From Microplitis mediator (Eukaryota; Arthropoda; Insecta; Hymenoptera; Braconidae), in the NCBI RefSeq assembly GCF_029852145.1, contig NC_079975.1, positions 7,626,001 to 7,690,000 on the forward strand: a stretch of DNA of 64,000 nt, read 5' to 3'. Shown here piece after piece: positions 37,255-50,800 of the stretch (its first letter is position 1; each line of letters starts with the position of its first letter). The notes beneath the pieces are model-generated. The model had not been told where the DNA came from. It did no database searches and saw only the letters and a program-made list of their open reading frames with translations. The position numbers were made by a program, and so were the translations under genes.

Positions 37255-38371
37255 TGACCCTGAAGTTAGCCGACACCCGCCATTTTAAAAATAAAAAATC
37301 TTATTACTTAAGAAAAAAAAAAAAATTTTCAAATTTAAAAAAATGCTCGTGTAGATTTTTCAATTTTCTGGACGAGTATTTTTTTAAAAAGATTAAAGAA
37401 TAAATACTCGAGGTATAATTTGAAATTAAATTTTAAGATTACTTATTTTTTGTTTAAAAATTTTTACAAACCTCAATACTTTTTGGTTTTTATATACAAT
37501 TTTTCGAAATCTTAACGAGTATTTTTTGTATTTTTCCGTTCACGGCTATTTTTCAATAAAATATCTTGTAATTTAAAAAAAAAACAAAAATTTTTGAATT
37601 TTGAAAAAATAGTCGTGTAGATTGTTTAATTTTCTAAACGTGTATTTTTTGTGAAAGATCAAAAATACTCGAATTCTTATTTTAAATAAGAATTCATAAA
37701 TTTACAATTAATTAAAAGCTAATTCTTTTTTAAAATTTATAGTCGGAGGCTCCCGTATTTATGACTATGAGTGGGGGCCAGAGAGCCCATTTTGTGAAAA
37801 GTCTGATAGTTTCGCTGAAAAAGTAAAAAGATCTCGAAATTTACTATAGATTTGAGTTCAAGCTCCAAAAAATTTTAAAAAACGAATTAGCTTTTAATTA
37901 CTTATAAATGTATGAATTTTTTAAAAATAATAATTCGAGCATTTTTGATTTTTCAAAAAAAAATACACGTTTAGAAACTTAAAAAATCTACACGAGTATT
38001 TTTTTAAAATTCAAAAATTTTTGATTTTTTTTAAATTACAAGATATTTTATATAAATATAGCCGGTAACGGTTAAAAGTAGCGGTAAACGGAAAAATAAA
38101 AAAAATACTCGTCAAGATTTCGAAAAATTGTATATAAAAATCAAAAAGCAATGAGGTTCGTAAAAATTTTTAAACGAAAAATAAGCAATCTAAAAAATTA
38201 ATTTCAAATTTTACCTCAAGTTTTTATTTTTTAATATTTAAAAAAAAATACACGTCGAGAAAATTGAAAAATCTACACGAGTATTTTTTTTTAATTTGAA
38301 AAATTTTTTTTTTCTAAATTTATAAGATTTTTTATTTTTAAAATGACGGGTGTCGGCTAACTTCAGGGTCA
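37255..38371. repeat. 1.1 kb fold-back in the MYBBP1A/PTRH2 promoter spacer
   Basis: The left arm starts TGACCCTGAAGTTAGCCGAC and the right arm ends GTCGGCTAACTTCAGGGTCA. The arms match for about 480 bases around a centre near 37740-37870 that holds a unique, less AT-rich sequence. It takes up most of the 1,394 bases between the two divergent start codons. Confidence 0.8.
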
Positions 38372-38573
38372 AAAATTTTAAATTGTCTGCTAACTTCAGA
38401 ATCATTTATTTCTTTATGTTGTTGAACTTTATTGCACCGATTGTTGCTTCATTCATTCAAGTTGTTGGCTTCACGTGGTATTCAAAAGTTCTCACAGGAA
38501 CAGGGGAGCTGATTGTTTATATTTAATAATTAATAACTATTTTGTTGAGTTAAAATTCAAAAACTACTCAATA

Positions 38574-40674
38574 ATGAATTTGTTTGATGAATTTTTGAAT
38601 GCGGTTAATGATGTTAAGCTTGGATTCATCGTGGCGATGGTTTTGGGCTACAGTTTTTATAGGTTTGGTAAAAAAAGTATTCCTGATGCAACTGAAAAAC
38701 CTGATGAAGTGGTTAGTATTTAATTATAAATAATAATTAATTATTAGATAATAATAATGATCAAAGTAGTCGTCATTAAAAAAATTAATTTGTCTTTAAT
38801 AAATAAAGCAAATGCTGATAGACAAAAATTTTAAAACATTCATGTGAAGGATTTCCAAAAATTTTTCTGTATGTATTTATTTTTAAAAAATTTTTCTCAT
38901 AACAATTAACTTGGTAATTAAGACACTAAAATTTTCAAATGACGGCTACTCACAGCATCATTAAATATGAACATGAAGTCAACAAACAATTAACAATTTT
39001 CGGATTTTTAATAAATTAATAATAATAAATTCTTTTTTTTTTGTTTTACTAATTGTAGATCATGGAGACATTCAATAATAGTGATGACGATTATAAAATG
39101 GTTTTGGTTGTAAGAAATGATTTAAAAATGGGTAAAGGTAAAGTTGCTGCTCAGTGTGCACATGCTGCTGTTAGTAATTATAAGGCTGCTAGAAAATATC
39201 CGAAAATTTTAGCTGGATGGGAAGATTGTGGCCAGAAGAAAATAGCTCTAAAGGTAATTTTTTATTCATTTTTATTAATATATTACTCTGAAATCAGTTC
39301 AGTATTAATTCGTATTTAAAATTTAAAAAATAGTTACCCAAGTAACACACAGACAACTTTAAGATGTCTTTTAAAAGGATCCCTGGCGGTTTTGAATCAT
39401 CCTGGAAACACCCTGGAATCACGGTGGATCCACGGTGGTTACACGGTGGGTTCTTTTTCATTTTATCACCGTGATTCCATGGTGGTTACATGGTATACCC
39501 ACCCTGATTCCACGTACATCGCGTAATCACCGTGGAATCTCGATGAATACACCATGGAATCATGGTGGGTACACCGTGTATACACTGTGGTAAAATGGCA
39601 CAAACCCGTGATTCCACCGTGTTTCCACTCCCAGGGTGTTTTCAGGCTGTTTCCAGGGTGATTCACAACCGCCAGTGATAAGACAATTTTTTTTTGTCTC
39701 AGTCACCTTTTTTGGTATAAATAAGACATGCGAATATTGGTTCCGGAGACAGAGAAAATTTGTGTTGTTTTTCCTGTCTTATGCCAGTTAAAAAGTCATT
39801 TAGATGACTTGTTTGACTATTAATTGTAATTTACTTTTTGTCGTCACTTGTGTCAAGTCTTTTAAGTAGATACTTTTTCGGTGACATTAATTTCTGATCG
39901 TTTTGTCAACATGTTGGTGCCTTATCGACATGTCAAAAAGCAGCCTAAAAACTTATATCTTATAGACGTCACAAAAGCATGTGTGTTACTTGGGTAAAAA
40001 TTCAAGTGCCATAATTTTTTTCTGTAATTTATTAATGAAGGGATTCAATTTCGTTCCGTAGAAAATTAATTGAAGCTGATGAATAATTTTTTTAAAAAAT
40101 CTACTTCACATTCTGACTGTCAGAATTTTTATTATAGTTAACTGCTTGATAAAATCTTAAATAAATAAGATATGAAACGTTTTATATCAACGATAATTTT
40201 TTCGTTGTCTTCAAGTCCAAGTTCTCGTGAAGTAAAATTTAATATTTAACTATTGGGACATGATTAATTTTTAATTTAATTTTCTTTTCTCTATTAAGGC
40301 CATTCTCAGACACTGCCCCCCCCCCTCCCCACTTTTTGAAAATATACAATGACTTTCAAATGTCATAACTGTATTAAAATTTTATCAATTAAAAAAAAAA
40401 ATTAAAACCCTGAAAGTCATTGAAAATTTTTCAAAGTGGGGGCACTGTCTGGTCATGGGCTTAAATAAATAATTGAATAAATTGTTTATAGGTTGACAAT
40501 GTTGAACAATTAGAACAAATAGCTAAGAATGCTAGAGCTGTAGGACTGATAGCTAAAATTATCCAAGACGCTGGTCATACACAAGTTGAACCTGGTTCCA
40601 AAACAGTTTGTGGTGTTGGTCCTGGACCTGCTGATTTAATTGACAAAGTAACGGGTCATTTGAAATTATTTTAA
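38574..40674 (+). CDS. PTRH2: Peptidyl-tRNA hydrolase 2
   Basis: Exons 38574-38711, 39059-39253 and 40492-40674 (all phase 0) give 171 residues (human PTRH2 has 179). The N-terminus has a membrane segment (LGFIVAMVLGYSFYRFG), as in mitochondrial-outer-membrane PTRH2. The catalytic domain has KMVLVVRNDLKMGKGKVAAQ, CAHAAVSNYK, then VDNVEQLEQIAKNARAVGLI, AKIIQDAGHTQV and GVGPGPADLIDKVTGHLKLF, the family signature. The enzyme splits peptidyl-tRNA released from stalled ribosomes, and in vertebrates also has a role in anoikis (family knowledge). Intron 2 contains a CCCAAGTAGCACA-family element with another element inside it, and a CAGACAGTGCC element. The last 132 coding bases and the 3' flank are duplicated at 30836-31888. 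Confidence 0.95.
39336..39996. repeat. CCCAAGTAGCACA-family element with a nested insertion, PTRH2 intron 2
   Basis: It begins ACCCAAGTAACACACAGACA and ends GTGTGTTACTTGGGT. It is the same as the other copies except that a 296-base element (39381-39676) is inserted after AAAAGGAT. Confidence 0.8.
39381..39676. repeat. CACGGTGG-rich MITE inserted in another element
   Basis: The ends CCCTGGCGGTTTTGAATCAT and ATGATTCACAACCGCCAGT-type (right end GGTGATTCACAACCGCCAGT) are inverted repeats. The host sequence GAT is present on both sides (39378-39380 and 39677-39679), as expected of a 3-base target-site duplication; an uninterrupted relative near 15065 reads AAAGGATAAGACAAA. The interior is a string of CACGGTGG / CCACCGTG words in both orientations. 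Confidence 0.8.
40295..40466. repeat. CAGACAGTGCC-family MITE, short copy
   Basis: AAGGCCATTCTCAGACACTG at the left is mirrored by CACTGTCTGGTCATGGGCTT at the right; the interior is itself an inverted repeat around GACTTTCAAATGTCAT / ATGACTTTCAGGGTTTTAAT. It ends 25 bases before the acceptor of PTRH2 exon 3. Confidence 0.8.
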
Positions 40675-41608
40675 AACTGTATCAGTATAAATATTTAAAA
40701 ATAAATGAATTTTCATAAAAATAATAAAATCCTTGTTATTTTAAAAAGATATTTATTTATTAATTAACACTGCAATTGCAGCAAATATTTATAAATATAT
40801 TATTAAATTATTATTGTTTGGAATGTTGCTTCGCTACATAAATATTTAAATCTATACGATTTTATTGTGAGAATTCAAAGAGATTATAATTTATTTAAAA
40901 CTTGTTTAAATAATTTTTATTATTTCATTTATCAGAGTCTTCATTCATTTTGTATTTAATTGACAATTTTCATAATTAATTCAAAAATAAAATTACATAA
41001 AATTTTGTGATAAAAAACGAAATCTCGATAAACGAATAATAAAATAAATAAATAAACAAAGTATTTAAATAAATTGTAATCAATTGAAGTCTATGCGATG
41101 GAGGTCTAAAAACGAATTTTAAAAATTAATTATTTTATATAATTATTAGTGAATAATAAAAAAAAACAAACATATTAATTCGCAATTAAATTTTTGTCAA
41201 GGCAAGAAAATGACGCGTATTTCAGTCTCAATGCAACAACTTATTTTTTTTTTAAATATAAATGTACACATAAAAAAAAGATTTCTTGGCGTACGTAATA
41301 TTTTGAATTATGAATTGAAGAAAAAAATTTTCTTAGTAGAAAAAATTTCTCGACACCGGAAATTCTTTTACGTCCGAAAAATTTTTTTTCGATCATATAA
41401 AAAATTTTCGTTTTCAATTTATAATGCAAAAATTTTCTTGGGACGAGTAAAAAATTTTTGCGCCAAAAAATCTTTTTATTTTCTGTGTAGTAAAATACGA
41501 ATTGAAATTCAAAGTAAATTTACTTTTCAATTTATCATTATTATAAAAATTAAAATTTATTCTATAAAACTTATTATTGTTAATATATAATAATAATAAT
41601 AATATACA
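40543..41608 (+). repeat. Source copy of the duplicated PTRH2 3' block
   Basis: It is near-identical to 30836-31888. It covers 132 bases of PTRH2 coding sequence, the 3' UTR (AATAAA-like hexamers follow the stop) and further AT-rich flank up to an (ATA)n run. Open frames on either strand after the stop codon are also duplicated and have no recognisable protein. Confidence 0.9.
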
Positions 41609-41851
41609 CTTTTTATTAAAATGCAGTTACTAACCCATAATTTAAACTAAATTTAGTTAATAATAATTGAAATAAAAATAACAATTAATGAATTATTGTT
41701 ACTTCAATTGTCATAACGGGTAAAATATTTCCACAATAATTACATAAATAGTAGCCAACAAAATTAACTTTTCTTCCTACATAAATTGTTAAATTAATTT
41801 TTTTTTGTTTATAAAAAAAAATAAAGTAAAGAATAATAAAAATAATTTAAA
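41609..41851. other. Convergent spacer between PTRH2 block and TTC28-like gene
   Basis: AT-rich sequence that should hold the 3' UTR of the TTC28-like gene. No other feature is seen. Confidence 0.4.
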
Positions 41852-44800
41852 TTACACAGGAGGAGGTGGTGCTTTCCTGTGTATTTTATTAAAACTAGTC
41901 GCTGAGCATTGGGATTCAGCAATAGACCTTCCGTCAGCTTCATCTCTACGACAAAGTTCTGGTTCATTTTGCAACCAATTTTGTGTTTGACTTTGTTCAG
42001 ATCTTGATAGCTGACGCTGTTCACTTTCCGTAACGTTACCAACTTCTTCAAGAAGTTTTGATAAGGATGGCGCCAAGCCTAATCCAATATTTCTTTCGTG
42101 ATAAACTTCCGACATCGTTGGTGTTAATTCACGTGTTAAACTCGTTAAAGAAGTTGCTAAATTTCTCATATTATGTGGTATGCTTTCATTTGTCGTTGAT
42201 GTCTCGGTTTGATGATGATTTATTTCTTCACTGGTACTACTGTTCGTTGGCATTCGTAATTTTCTTGATGCAATCGATCCTATTTCAGTGCGAACGCTCA
42301 GTCTATCAAGAACTGCCGGTGGTAATGGAGGTACCGGTTGCCGTCTTAAAATTGTATTATGACCATTTTCCCAGTCTGTTACTGAACTGCTTGAACTTGA
42401 ATCAGGTCGAACTGTTTGTTCTTGATACAAATTACGAATACGAGTTTGATGATTTAATGTCAGAGCAACTGGTGGACTTGGAGTAAATGCAACATCAGAT
42501 TCACCTAGAATTATAATGATATAAATTAACCCCTCAATCGCTCATTTTATTTTTAATCATTACTTTTATTTGACGACATCAATTTATTTGTTTTTTATTC
42601 TGAATTTTTATTCAACTTATAAATTATCAATTTCATTTTTTAAATTATTATTTTCAGTTTAATTTTTTTTTTTAAACCCCGCATTTTTGTCTTAGGGTGC
42701 ATTCCAAAATGCGCTGCGAGCAGCTGATGAAAATAAAAAATTTCGAGTGTATTTTTTAGTCTAATCAATATAATTATTGACACAAATAAATTTTAATAAA
42801 ATTATTAAATTTGAATTTTGAAATTTCGCGCCAAGATAGCGCTACTGCGTGTCGCTGTATTCAACGTTCAAATTTTTGCTAAAGTGGGGGCGGTCGAATG
42901 ATTGCAAAATCGATTGCTTTGTATCAACTGGCGGTCCAATAGCGGCAGTCAGTATCATCGACAAGGGCAGTAGTAGTCCAGATCCTTCTTTACGTTTAAA
43001 TTGAAGCACAGTATTGCAGTTAATTCGCGGAATTATCCATATAATTTATTGCTCATAGTAATTGTTTAATTAAAATGTGCAGTGTTTGTAAAATTTAAAT
43101 TGTGCAAAGTGTCTGTGGTGTCGTTAAGTGTTGAGTGTTCAGTGCTAGTGTAAAGTGTTGCGAGTTGCTGATGCTGATAACTTCCAAGTTCCTGAGCAAA
43201 ATCACCTGGCATCGTCTGGTGGAAAATAGCAGTTAAGTGACGTTTTTTTAGCTGCAATACACTTGAAGCAATTTAAATTAAATCTCCAAGTGTACTGGGA
43301 CACCCTTCTGCATATTATTTCCCACCAAGGTTTGTTCAAACACTTGCGTGTTTTTTTTTTATTTTTTAAATATTTTTCTATCATATTCTGCCGCCACTTT
43401 ATTTTGACGTACGATTTTTAGTTTTCTCCAATTTCTAATAATTTATTTTTCAAATATTTAAATTTACCGCGCTCTACTGGTACTGGAATCTGGTACGAAT
43501 TTCTTGTGTAAGGCTTGCACTAGAATTGCTATTTAAATCTAGCCACAAGTATCTGCAGCAAGACATAGGTAGAAAAAGACACTAACGTCTATCGAAATTG
43601 AGACCAAGTTTGCTCAAGCCTTAATCAAGATTGTTTTATAGGGAAAGAGTGTAGAAATATTTTTGTGTGAGTAAGATAGTCGGAAAAAAACTGTTCATGA
43701 TTCACCCGCAGCGATTTTACGCTTGAGGTGCGCAAAATACATATTTTTATGCGCTCTTTTGACTTTAGTCACTAAATTTAAAATCAAAAGGGCGTATAAT
43801 TTTTTTTTTAATTGCTAATCATATTGTAGACTTATTCTAAAGCGAAAATTATAAAAAAAATTTACGAAACGATTGGCAATGAAAAAAAATTATACCCGCT
43901 TTAGATCTTAGAGAGTGCGTATAAAAATACAAATCCTTTGGGAATTAGTAATGCAAAATATATTTATTTACCTCCTTCATTTGGATAAGTCTGTCGTGGA
44001 ATAGGAGCATTAGGTGCCTCAGTAGTTTTACCATCAGGTTCACCTCGATGTCTTACGTAACTTGCGAAAGCTCCACCAAGTCTCGGTCGTTCAAGAAGAC
44101 TATTATTTTTATCTGGTTGTGTTACAGAAACAAGACTTTCCATTGAACTTCCTGAGTCTAAGCTCAAACTTTTTGGAGCTTCTTGGGTATCTGGCGTATT
44201 AATTTATAATTTATTTATTTTATTTTTAAACTTTGATAGATAGGATTAGAGAAGAAAATAATGATTCTTACCAAATAATGCTAGTAATGCTTGCAAAGCA
44301 AATTGAACTGCTCGACGAGATGCCTGTTTGCTACTTCTAAGTGTAACTTCTGATTGCCCAACTTCCATTAAATCAAATCCTAAGCTTGCAAATAATTCAT
44401 GAGAACCAGATGCGCGCCAAACTTTAACTGGCAATGATACTTCCTGGCCTTCGGTAGCACAACTGGCTTTTCTCATTGCCGAAATAACATCTTCAGCAGC
44501 TTCCGGTACCTGAAAAGTCAGTCAATTGTAAGATAAAAAAGCCATTTGGCCGCCGAAATGGAAGCAGATTTCTCATTATTTCTTTATTTTAAAATTTCAA
44601 GATAAAATTGAATTAAAAGTTAATTTTTTTAACGTTTTTAGAAATTTCGAGCTCAAAAACCGTGAAAAATAAAATAATTTTAAAATTTAAATTGCTACCT
44701 TTTCCTAAATACTCAACCGACTTTAAATTTTTGAATTTGATCAAGATAACTGCCTAAAGAATAAGTGTATAAAATTTCATAATCATCCGTAAAAAACTTT

Positions 44801-47800
44801 CAAAGATATAATGAAATTTTTACCATAACACAAAAATCAATTTTGTAACTTTCAAACTTTATTAGAATCCGAGAAATTATCGTAAAATACAAATTAAAAA
44901 ACGGACATTATATTTTATTTTATCAGCTATGACATCCTTTTAATTAAAGTTAATTATAATTTTTTAAACTTAAATTTTCGTGAAATATTTATGTTATTAA
45001 AAAACGCGGGCTTTAAACAAAAAAAAAAAAATAAGAAAAAGTGGGTTAAAAAATCGAAGATATTCAAATTCCATTTTGAATAACAGTTTAAAAAATTTGT
45101 TTTGTAGTCTAGTATAACATATTTAAAAATAAATAAAATAAATAAATCAAAAATGTCGCTCTTCTAAAAAACTAAAAATTCGAGCTCAAAATTGAAAAAA
45201 ACGTTCAAAAAATGAAAATTTTATTTTCTCATATTTTTTTTCGAAAATTACATTTCAAGGCGAAAAAAATGACCCCAATCACTTTTAGATTATAATGAAT
45301 TGATCAGGAGTCATGAATTTTTTAAACTGACCACACCATTAATTTTTTGAAATTTTCAAAAATTCGTATCTTTTGAACTTTTGGAGATTGAGGGCTAAAA
45401 ATTTACATGTAGCGTTTTTTGATACATACAAAATGAAGTCAAAAATTCAGGTAACTCAAAAAATATGATTATTGAAATCAGGTGATTTGGTATGAACCCA
45501 CATAAACTTTTGAATGAATGGTATTTTTGGAATCTAATCAACGAATTATGACAAAGTTTTTGAAAATTTCACCATGGGGACAAATGCAATAGATTTCTAT
45601 GAAACCTTCAAAAAGAAAAGTGTGAATAGTTTAAAAAATAATAACAATACCTGTAATAGACGAACAAGAGCATGTAAAGAAGCTGGTCCTAGTCCTAATA
45701 ATGCTTGCAAACTTGCGCTGCATCTGGTCAATCTTTCTTCAGGATCACTTTGAGGGAAAAATACTGAAGAAGGAATGCCATTGCCTGCTGGTTCAAAGCG
45801 GAATCCAACAGACATCAATAATTCTTTCCAACCAGTAGCTGACCCAACTTTATTTTCAATACTACGTTGAGTTGTGTACATAGCGTTTTTCTGACCACGA
45901 TGAATACGTTGAAGAGATTTTTCAACTAAATGTAATGTAACACGTAGTGCATCCCGACTCATTTCTGGTCCACTTCGTAGTAATTCTGCGAGAGCTTGGC
46001 CCATTAATGCAACTTTATTTGAAAGTCTCGCATCTCCACCAAGCAGCAGCCATCCAGCCCAGTTTATTGGGTGTGCAAAATGTCTTGTATGCTGAACAGT
46101 CTGCATGGCTTCTGCTAAAGCTCGTGATGCACGAGCTCCTTGCAGCATTGCACTGTAAAATGCTCGGAGTAAAATACTTCCTGCTGTTGAAGGTACAGGC
46201 CACATTGCAATAAGAACACACTGTGCTCCAGCATTAAGAAGACTCTTTGCTATTGTTTCGATGCCGTCAGTAGTTATTCTTGTTGTACTTTCATCGTTGT
46301 TCCAGCAGTGCCCTGCAGACAATACAACTAAGCGAGCAGTTAATCTGTGTCTCATTATTTCTGCTGGAGAGACTAAGAATTCTGGCCGCTGTGAAGTCTC
46401 TTCATTTTGATCAGGTGTCAATGCTAGACTTGCTGAATTCCATAAAATTGGTATTGTTAAATGAATACACTCTGCATCAGGAAGAGATCTCAGTACTGCT
46501 GATCTTGAAGCCTCAAGACCTTTGAAAAATCAAAAATTAATTTATTATTAAAGTTCTCTCAATGACTACAGGGTCTATAGGACCCCAGCGTCTTTAATCG
46601 GCTGAAGAAATCAATGGACTCTGACATAGGATCGATGAAAAAGTTAAATTTAAAAAAAAATATTTATTTTTTAAAATAAAGTGGAAAATTTTCCATTGGA
46701 AATTTAAAAATTGTCAGAAAAAAAAAGTGCGATTGGTTTTTTAAAAATATCTCTGTAAATATTGAGTTATCTGAAAAATTATAAGAAAACTTTTTTATAG
46801 CTTTTGAAATTTCCTACAAAAAAGGTATCTTATATTTTTTTTTTAAATTGAATAATTATCAAGATATTTGAAGTTTAAAATTCGAAAAATCGGATACAGA
46901 AATTTGTGACTGAAGGATTAAAAATATAAATTATAACTTAATCAGAAGTAATTACCCGTTAATGGACGTGATTCCAAAATTTCAGCGACAATTCCAGCTT
47001 CAGCTTCTGCTGAGGCAACAGTTTCTGGCCACCCATGTTCATCTCGTAATTCTTCAGGAAGAACTGGATTACCAACAACAAGAGCCGCAACTGTAGCACC
47101 ACCCTCTGGCATTGGAGTACGTGATCTTTTTTTCAAAGCCGCTAGCGATGGTACGACTAGCAAAGAAAATCTTTCGCAAAGATAATCTTCACCCGAGGCT
47201 GCTTGTAAAGCCGGAAGTGGCGCAAGGTAAAGAGATTTTTCAACAACAAGAACTAATTCTTTTCTCGCAGGTGGAAGTAAATCCTCAAATGGCGCCAAAA
47301 GAATATCATAAAGTGATTGGATCGATGCGGGTGTTTGCCAAGCAGGATCTTTGGATCCACGGCCCCAGCGTGCACTTCCAGCTCTAGAACTTGCGGAACC
47401 AACGCTGAAGAGACTGCTTAAACTGTATGAACTTGCGTTAAATCGGTTTCCTCTCAATGGCATTTTCGAACTTTCATCAACAAGATCTGATGATTCTCCA
47501 AGTAATGCTTCGCGTGCTTGATTTACTTGCTGCTCAAGAGACAATCCACTGGGCATGGTTGTGGAATGGAACCTCAGTAATCCGCGACTTGGTGCCAAAC
47601 ACCAGGCATGTAATTCATTTTCAACCTCACTGTTGATTAAAATAAAATTTATTTATTTATTATTATTGTGAATGATCTCGGGTCGAAAAATTTGGTCTGT
47701 TTCAAAATAAATGATAAATTCAAAAATTTTTTATTTAATTTAAGCTTTTAAACAGGGTGGCCACAAAGAAATGATTTCAAAATTCCCTGATATTTCCCAG

Positions 47801-50800
47801 TTTTCCAGTAAAGTTTTTTACATTTTTCCCTGATTTAGAAATTTTATTCGTATCATTTAGATATTCAAAGTTTTTATTATATTTTCATTTTTAATAATTA
47901 AATTTGATAATTAAATCATGCGAGAAACCATAAAAAATGGCAATAAAATAAATTAATATTGCCTACATTTGATTATTCGATGTTAAAAATGTATAAGTTA
48001 AAATATTTAACAAGAAATTTTATAATTTAAATGAATTCAAAATACACTGGTTACAAAAATTAAGGGATATTAAAAAAATTTCAAATTTTTTAGTAATTTT
48101 CAACAGTTTGTAACTCGAAGGAAAATGGTCGTACAATAAAAACAAAAAGTCAAACTGTAGCTTCAAGTGTCTAGTTTTCTGATCTGGGTCTTTAAATTTT
48201 TTTATTATGCACGGTTCCGAAGCAATCAAAAATCAATGATAATTATCGAAAAAAATTTATTGAAGCTCGAAGACCGTTTTTAAGACGGGCAAAAATTTGG
48301 TAAATTTCTTTTTCGATAGTTTTCTTAGGATTACTCCAGAACCGCACATAATAAAAAAATATAAAGACCAGATCAGAAAATTAGACACTTGAAGCTATAA
48401 TTTGCCTTTTTTGTTTTTGTCGTATGACCATTTTCCTTCGAGTTACAACCTGTTGAAAATCACTTTAAAATTTGAAATTTTTTTAATATCCCTTAATTTT
48501 TATAACTAGTGTATAATTAACAATTTTTTAAATTTTGAACTGTTACAATTGAATTCCTGGATACTTTTTGAAATTCCCTGACATTTCCATAATATTTCCC
48601 GGTTGTATTAAATTCCCTGATAATTCCCGATATTCCCGGTTTGTGGCCACCCTGTTAAATCTTATTCATTTTATATGGGAATTTAATTGGTTTTTGTCTG
48701 TACTTTAAATTAAAAACAGACTTTTTTGTTATAATTATTAGTCTGTGTTCATTTGTATTTAGGACAAAAATAGACTTTTTTTACTATAATTTTTAGTCTA
48801 CTTTTAATCGCCTTTAGATCAAAACCAGGACTTTTTACAAATATAAACAATAATAATAATTTAGATTTATAAATTTGTTTTAATTTTCTTGATATTTGAA
48901 ACATGCAAGTGCGCTTTCGTAATAAGATGTCACAAGAATTTTGATGGTTTCTAATCCCAAAATATTTATCGATTTTATCCAGTAAATAAGAAAAATTTCT
49001 TGACATTTTAAGAGTAATTTTATTACTTTTATTCAATATTATAAATATTCAGTCAAGACAACTAAAAAATAAAGTTGTCAAACTATCATTAACTGCCGGC
49101 ATTTTTAAACAAAAGGCACCAAGTAAATGGTAAAGAAATAGTATATTACACATCGAGGGAAGTAAAGTAAGAAATGTCTCAGATCACATGTAATTGTTGG
49201 CCGAGGCGAAGCCGAGGTCAACAAACATGTGATCTGAGGCTTTCTTGTTTACTTCCCGAGGAGTGTATGCTATTTTTCTCCTCGACGGAGGCGGAAAGCG
49301 GCAACTTCGTTTTGCACAGCGGGACGAAAGTTGACGCTTTCCGCCCGTCGAGGAGAAAACATAATAAATTCTGGAACTTAAAACATTTTTTATAAATATT
49401 GTCCATAAATAAAAATATTGCAAGTCCATGAATTAGTCTAGTTTTGTCCTTGCAAATTTTCAGAACTAAAATTTTTCCAAGTTCAAGAATTAATCTAGTT
49501 TTGTCTGTCCGTAACGCAGTTGTTTTTTAAAACAACAGATCGAAAAGAGCTTAAAATTTTTATAAAAGATCAAAAACAGATCAACTAGTTCAAATGCAGA
49601 CCAGTTAAATGATAATCAGATGAAATTTTTCGCCCCGAATGATTTGAAAAAATATAAATGAACATACCTGTAATATAAAACGATTCCTCTTTGCCGGTCG
49701 ACTATTTCTGAGTAATGAGTAACATCTTCAAGATTAATACTCTTAGATCTTCTAGATCTTTCAGCCCAATTGAGAGCCTCTTCAGCGCGATTCAAACTTA
49801 CTAATACTTTTTGCAGCATTCCATAAATTTCAACAAGTAAATCAGATTTTTTAGTCTGATTTGTTAAAATACTAGACGTGCCATCAAGTGATTCTAATAA
49901 ATTAGCAGCTTTCTCTAATTGTTCAACGGCAATGGAAGCTTCTCCAGTCTGCCAATGAACGAGACCAAGCCGATGATGAAGCCGAGCAACTTCTTCACGT
50001 CTTCCAAGACCTTCTGACAATGAAAGACCTGACTGAAGATAACTCAGAGCACGAGGAAAATCACCACAAAGATGATGCAGCCTTCCAAGACTAGAAAATG
50101 CAGTAGCTCGTGCCGCCTGATCACCAGCAGCTGCCGCCAAACTCAAAGATTGCTCTTGTAATCGTATTGCCTCTTCATATTGACCAAGTGCTTCTTGTGT
50201 CGCACCAAGATTAGCACAAGCACGAGCTTGTAATCCAGCGGCATCAAGATCTTCAGCTAAAGACAATTCTAATTGATGATGTCTGAATGCTGAATCTGGA
50301 TCATCCATTAAAAGATGAACAACACCTAGACCACTTGCAGCTTCTGCTTCTGCTGCTTTGTCACCTAGACCTCGTGCTAAAGCTAACTGATGTGACAGAC
50401 AACTTACAGCTTGTTCGTGATTCCCTAATGCTGCGTGGACTCGTCCTAAATCACCGTAAGCAGAACCTCGTGCTTCTGGACTTTCGACTTCGTGTGCAGC
50501 AACAAGTCTTTTTTCAAAGCAGACCAATGCTTCCTGAAGATTACCCGAAGCTTCACGTGCCCTTCCAAGACCTCGATATGCCTTTTCTTGATCCGTTATA
50601 CTGCGTAATCGTACAGCTGCTGCTAATTGCTGCTCATGACACTTTATAGCTTCTTCAGGATCACCCAGAGCTTCGTAACAATCTCCTAGATTTCCTAATG
50701 CTCTCGCTTTATCTAGAAGCGCAGTTCCAGTTGTCAAAGGCTCCAAAGTTGCTAATTGTTGTTCGAAATATCCTATCGCATCCTCATAGTACGCCATATT

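Noticed and set aside
42840..43260. Nested gene or alternative promoter in the last TTC28-like intron
   Set aside because: The stretch is less AT-rich and lies inside a repeat element; no open frame with homology or convincing splice sites was found.
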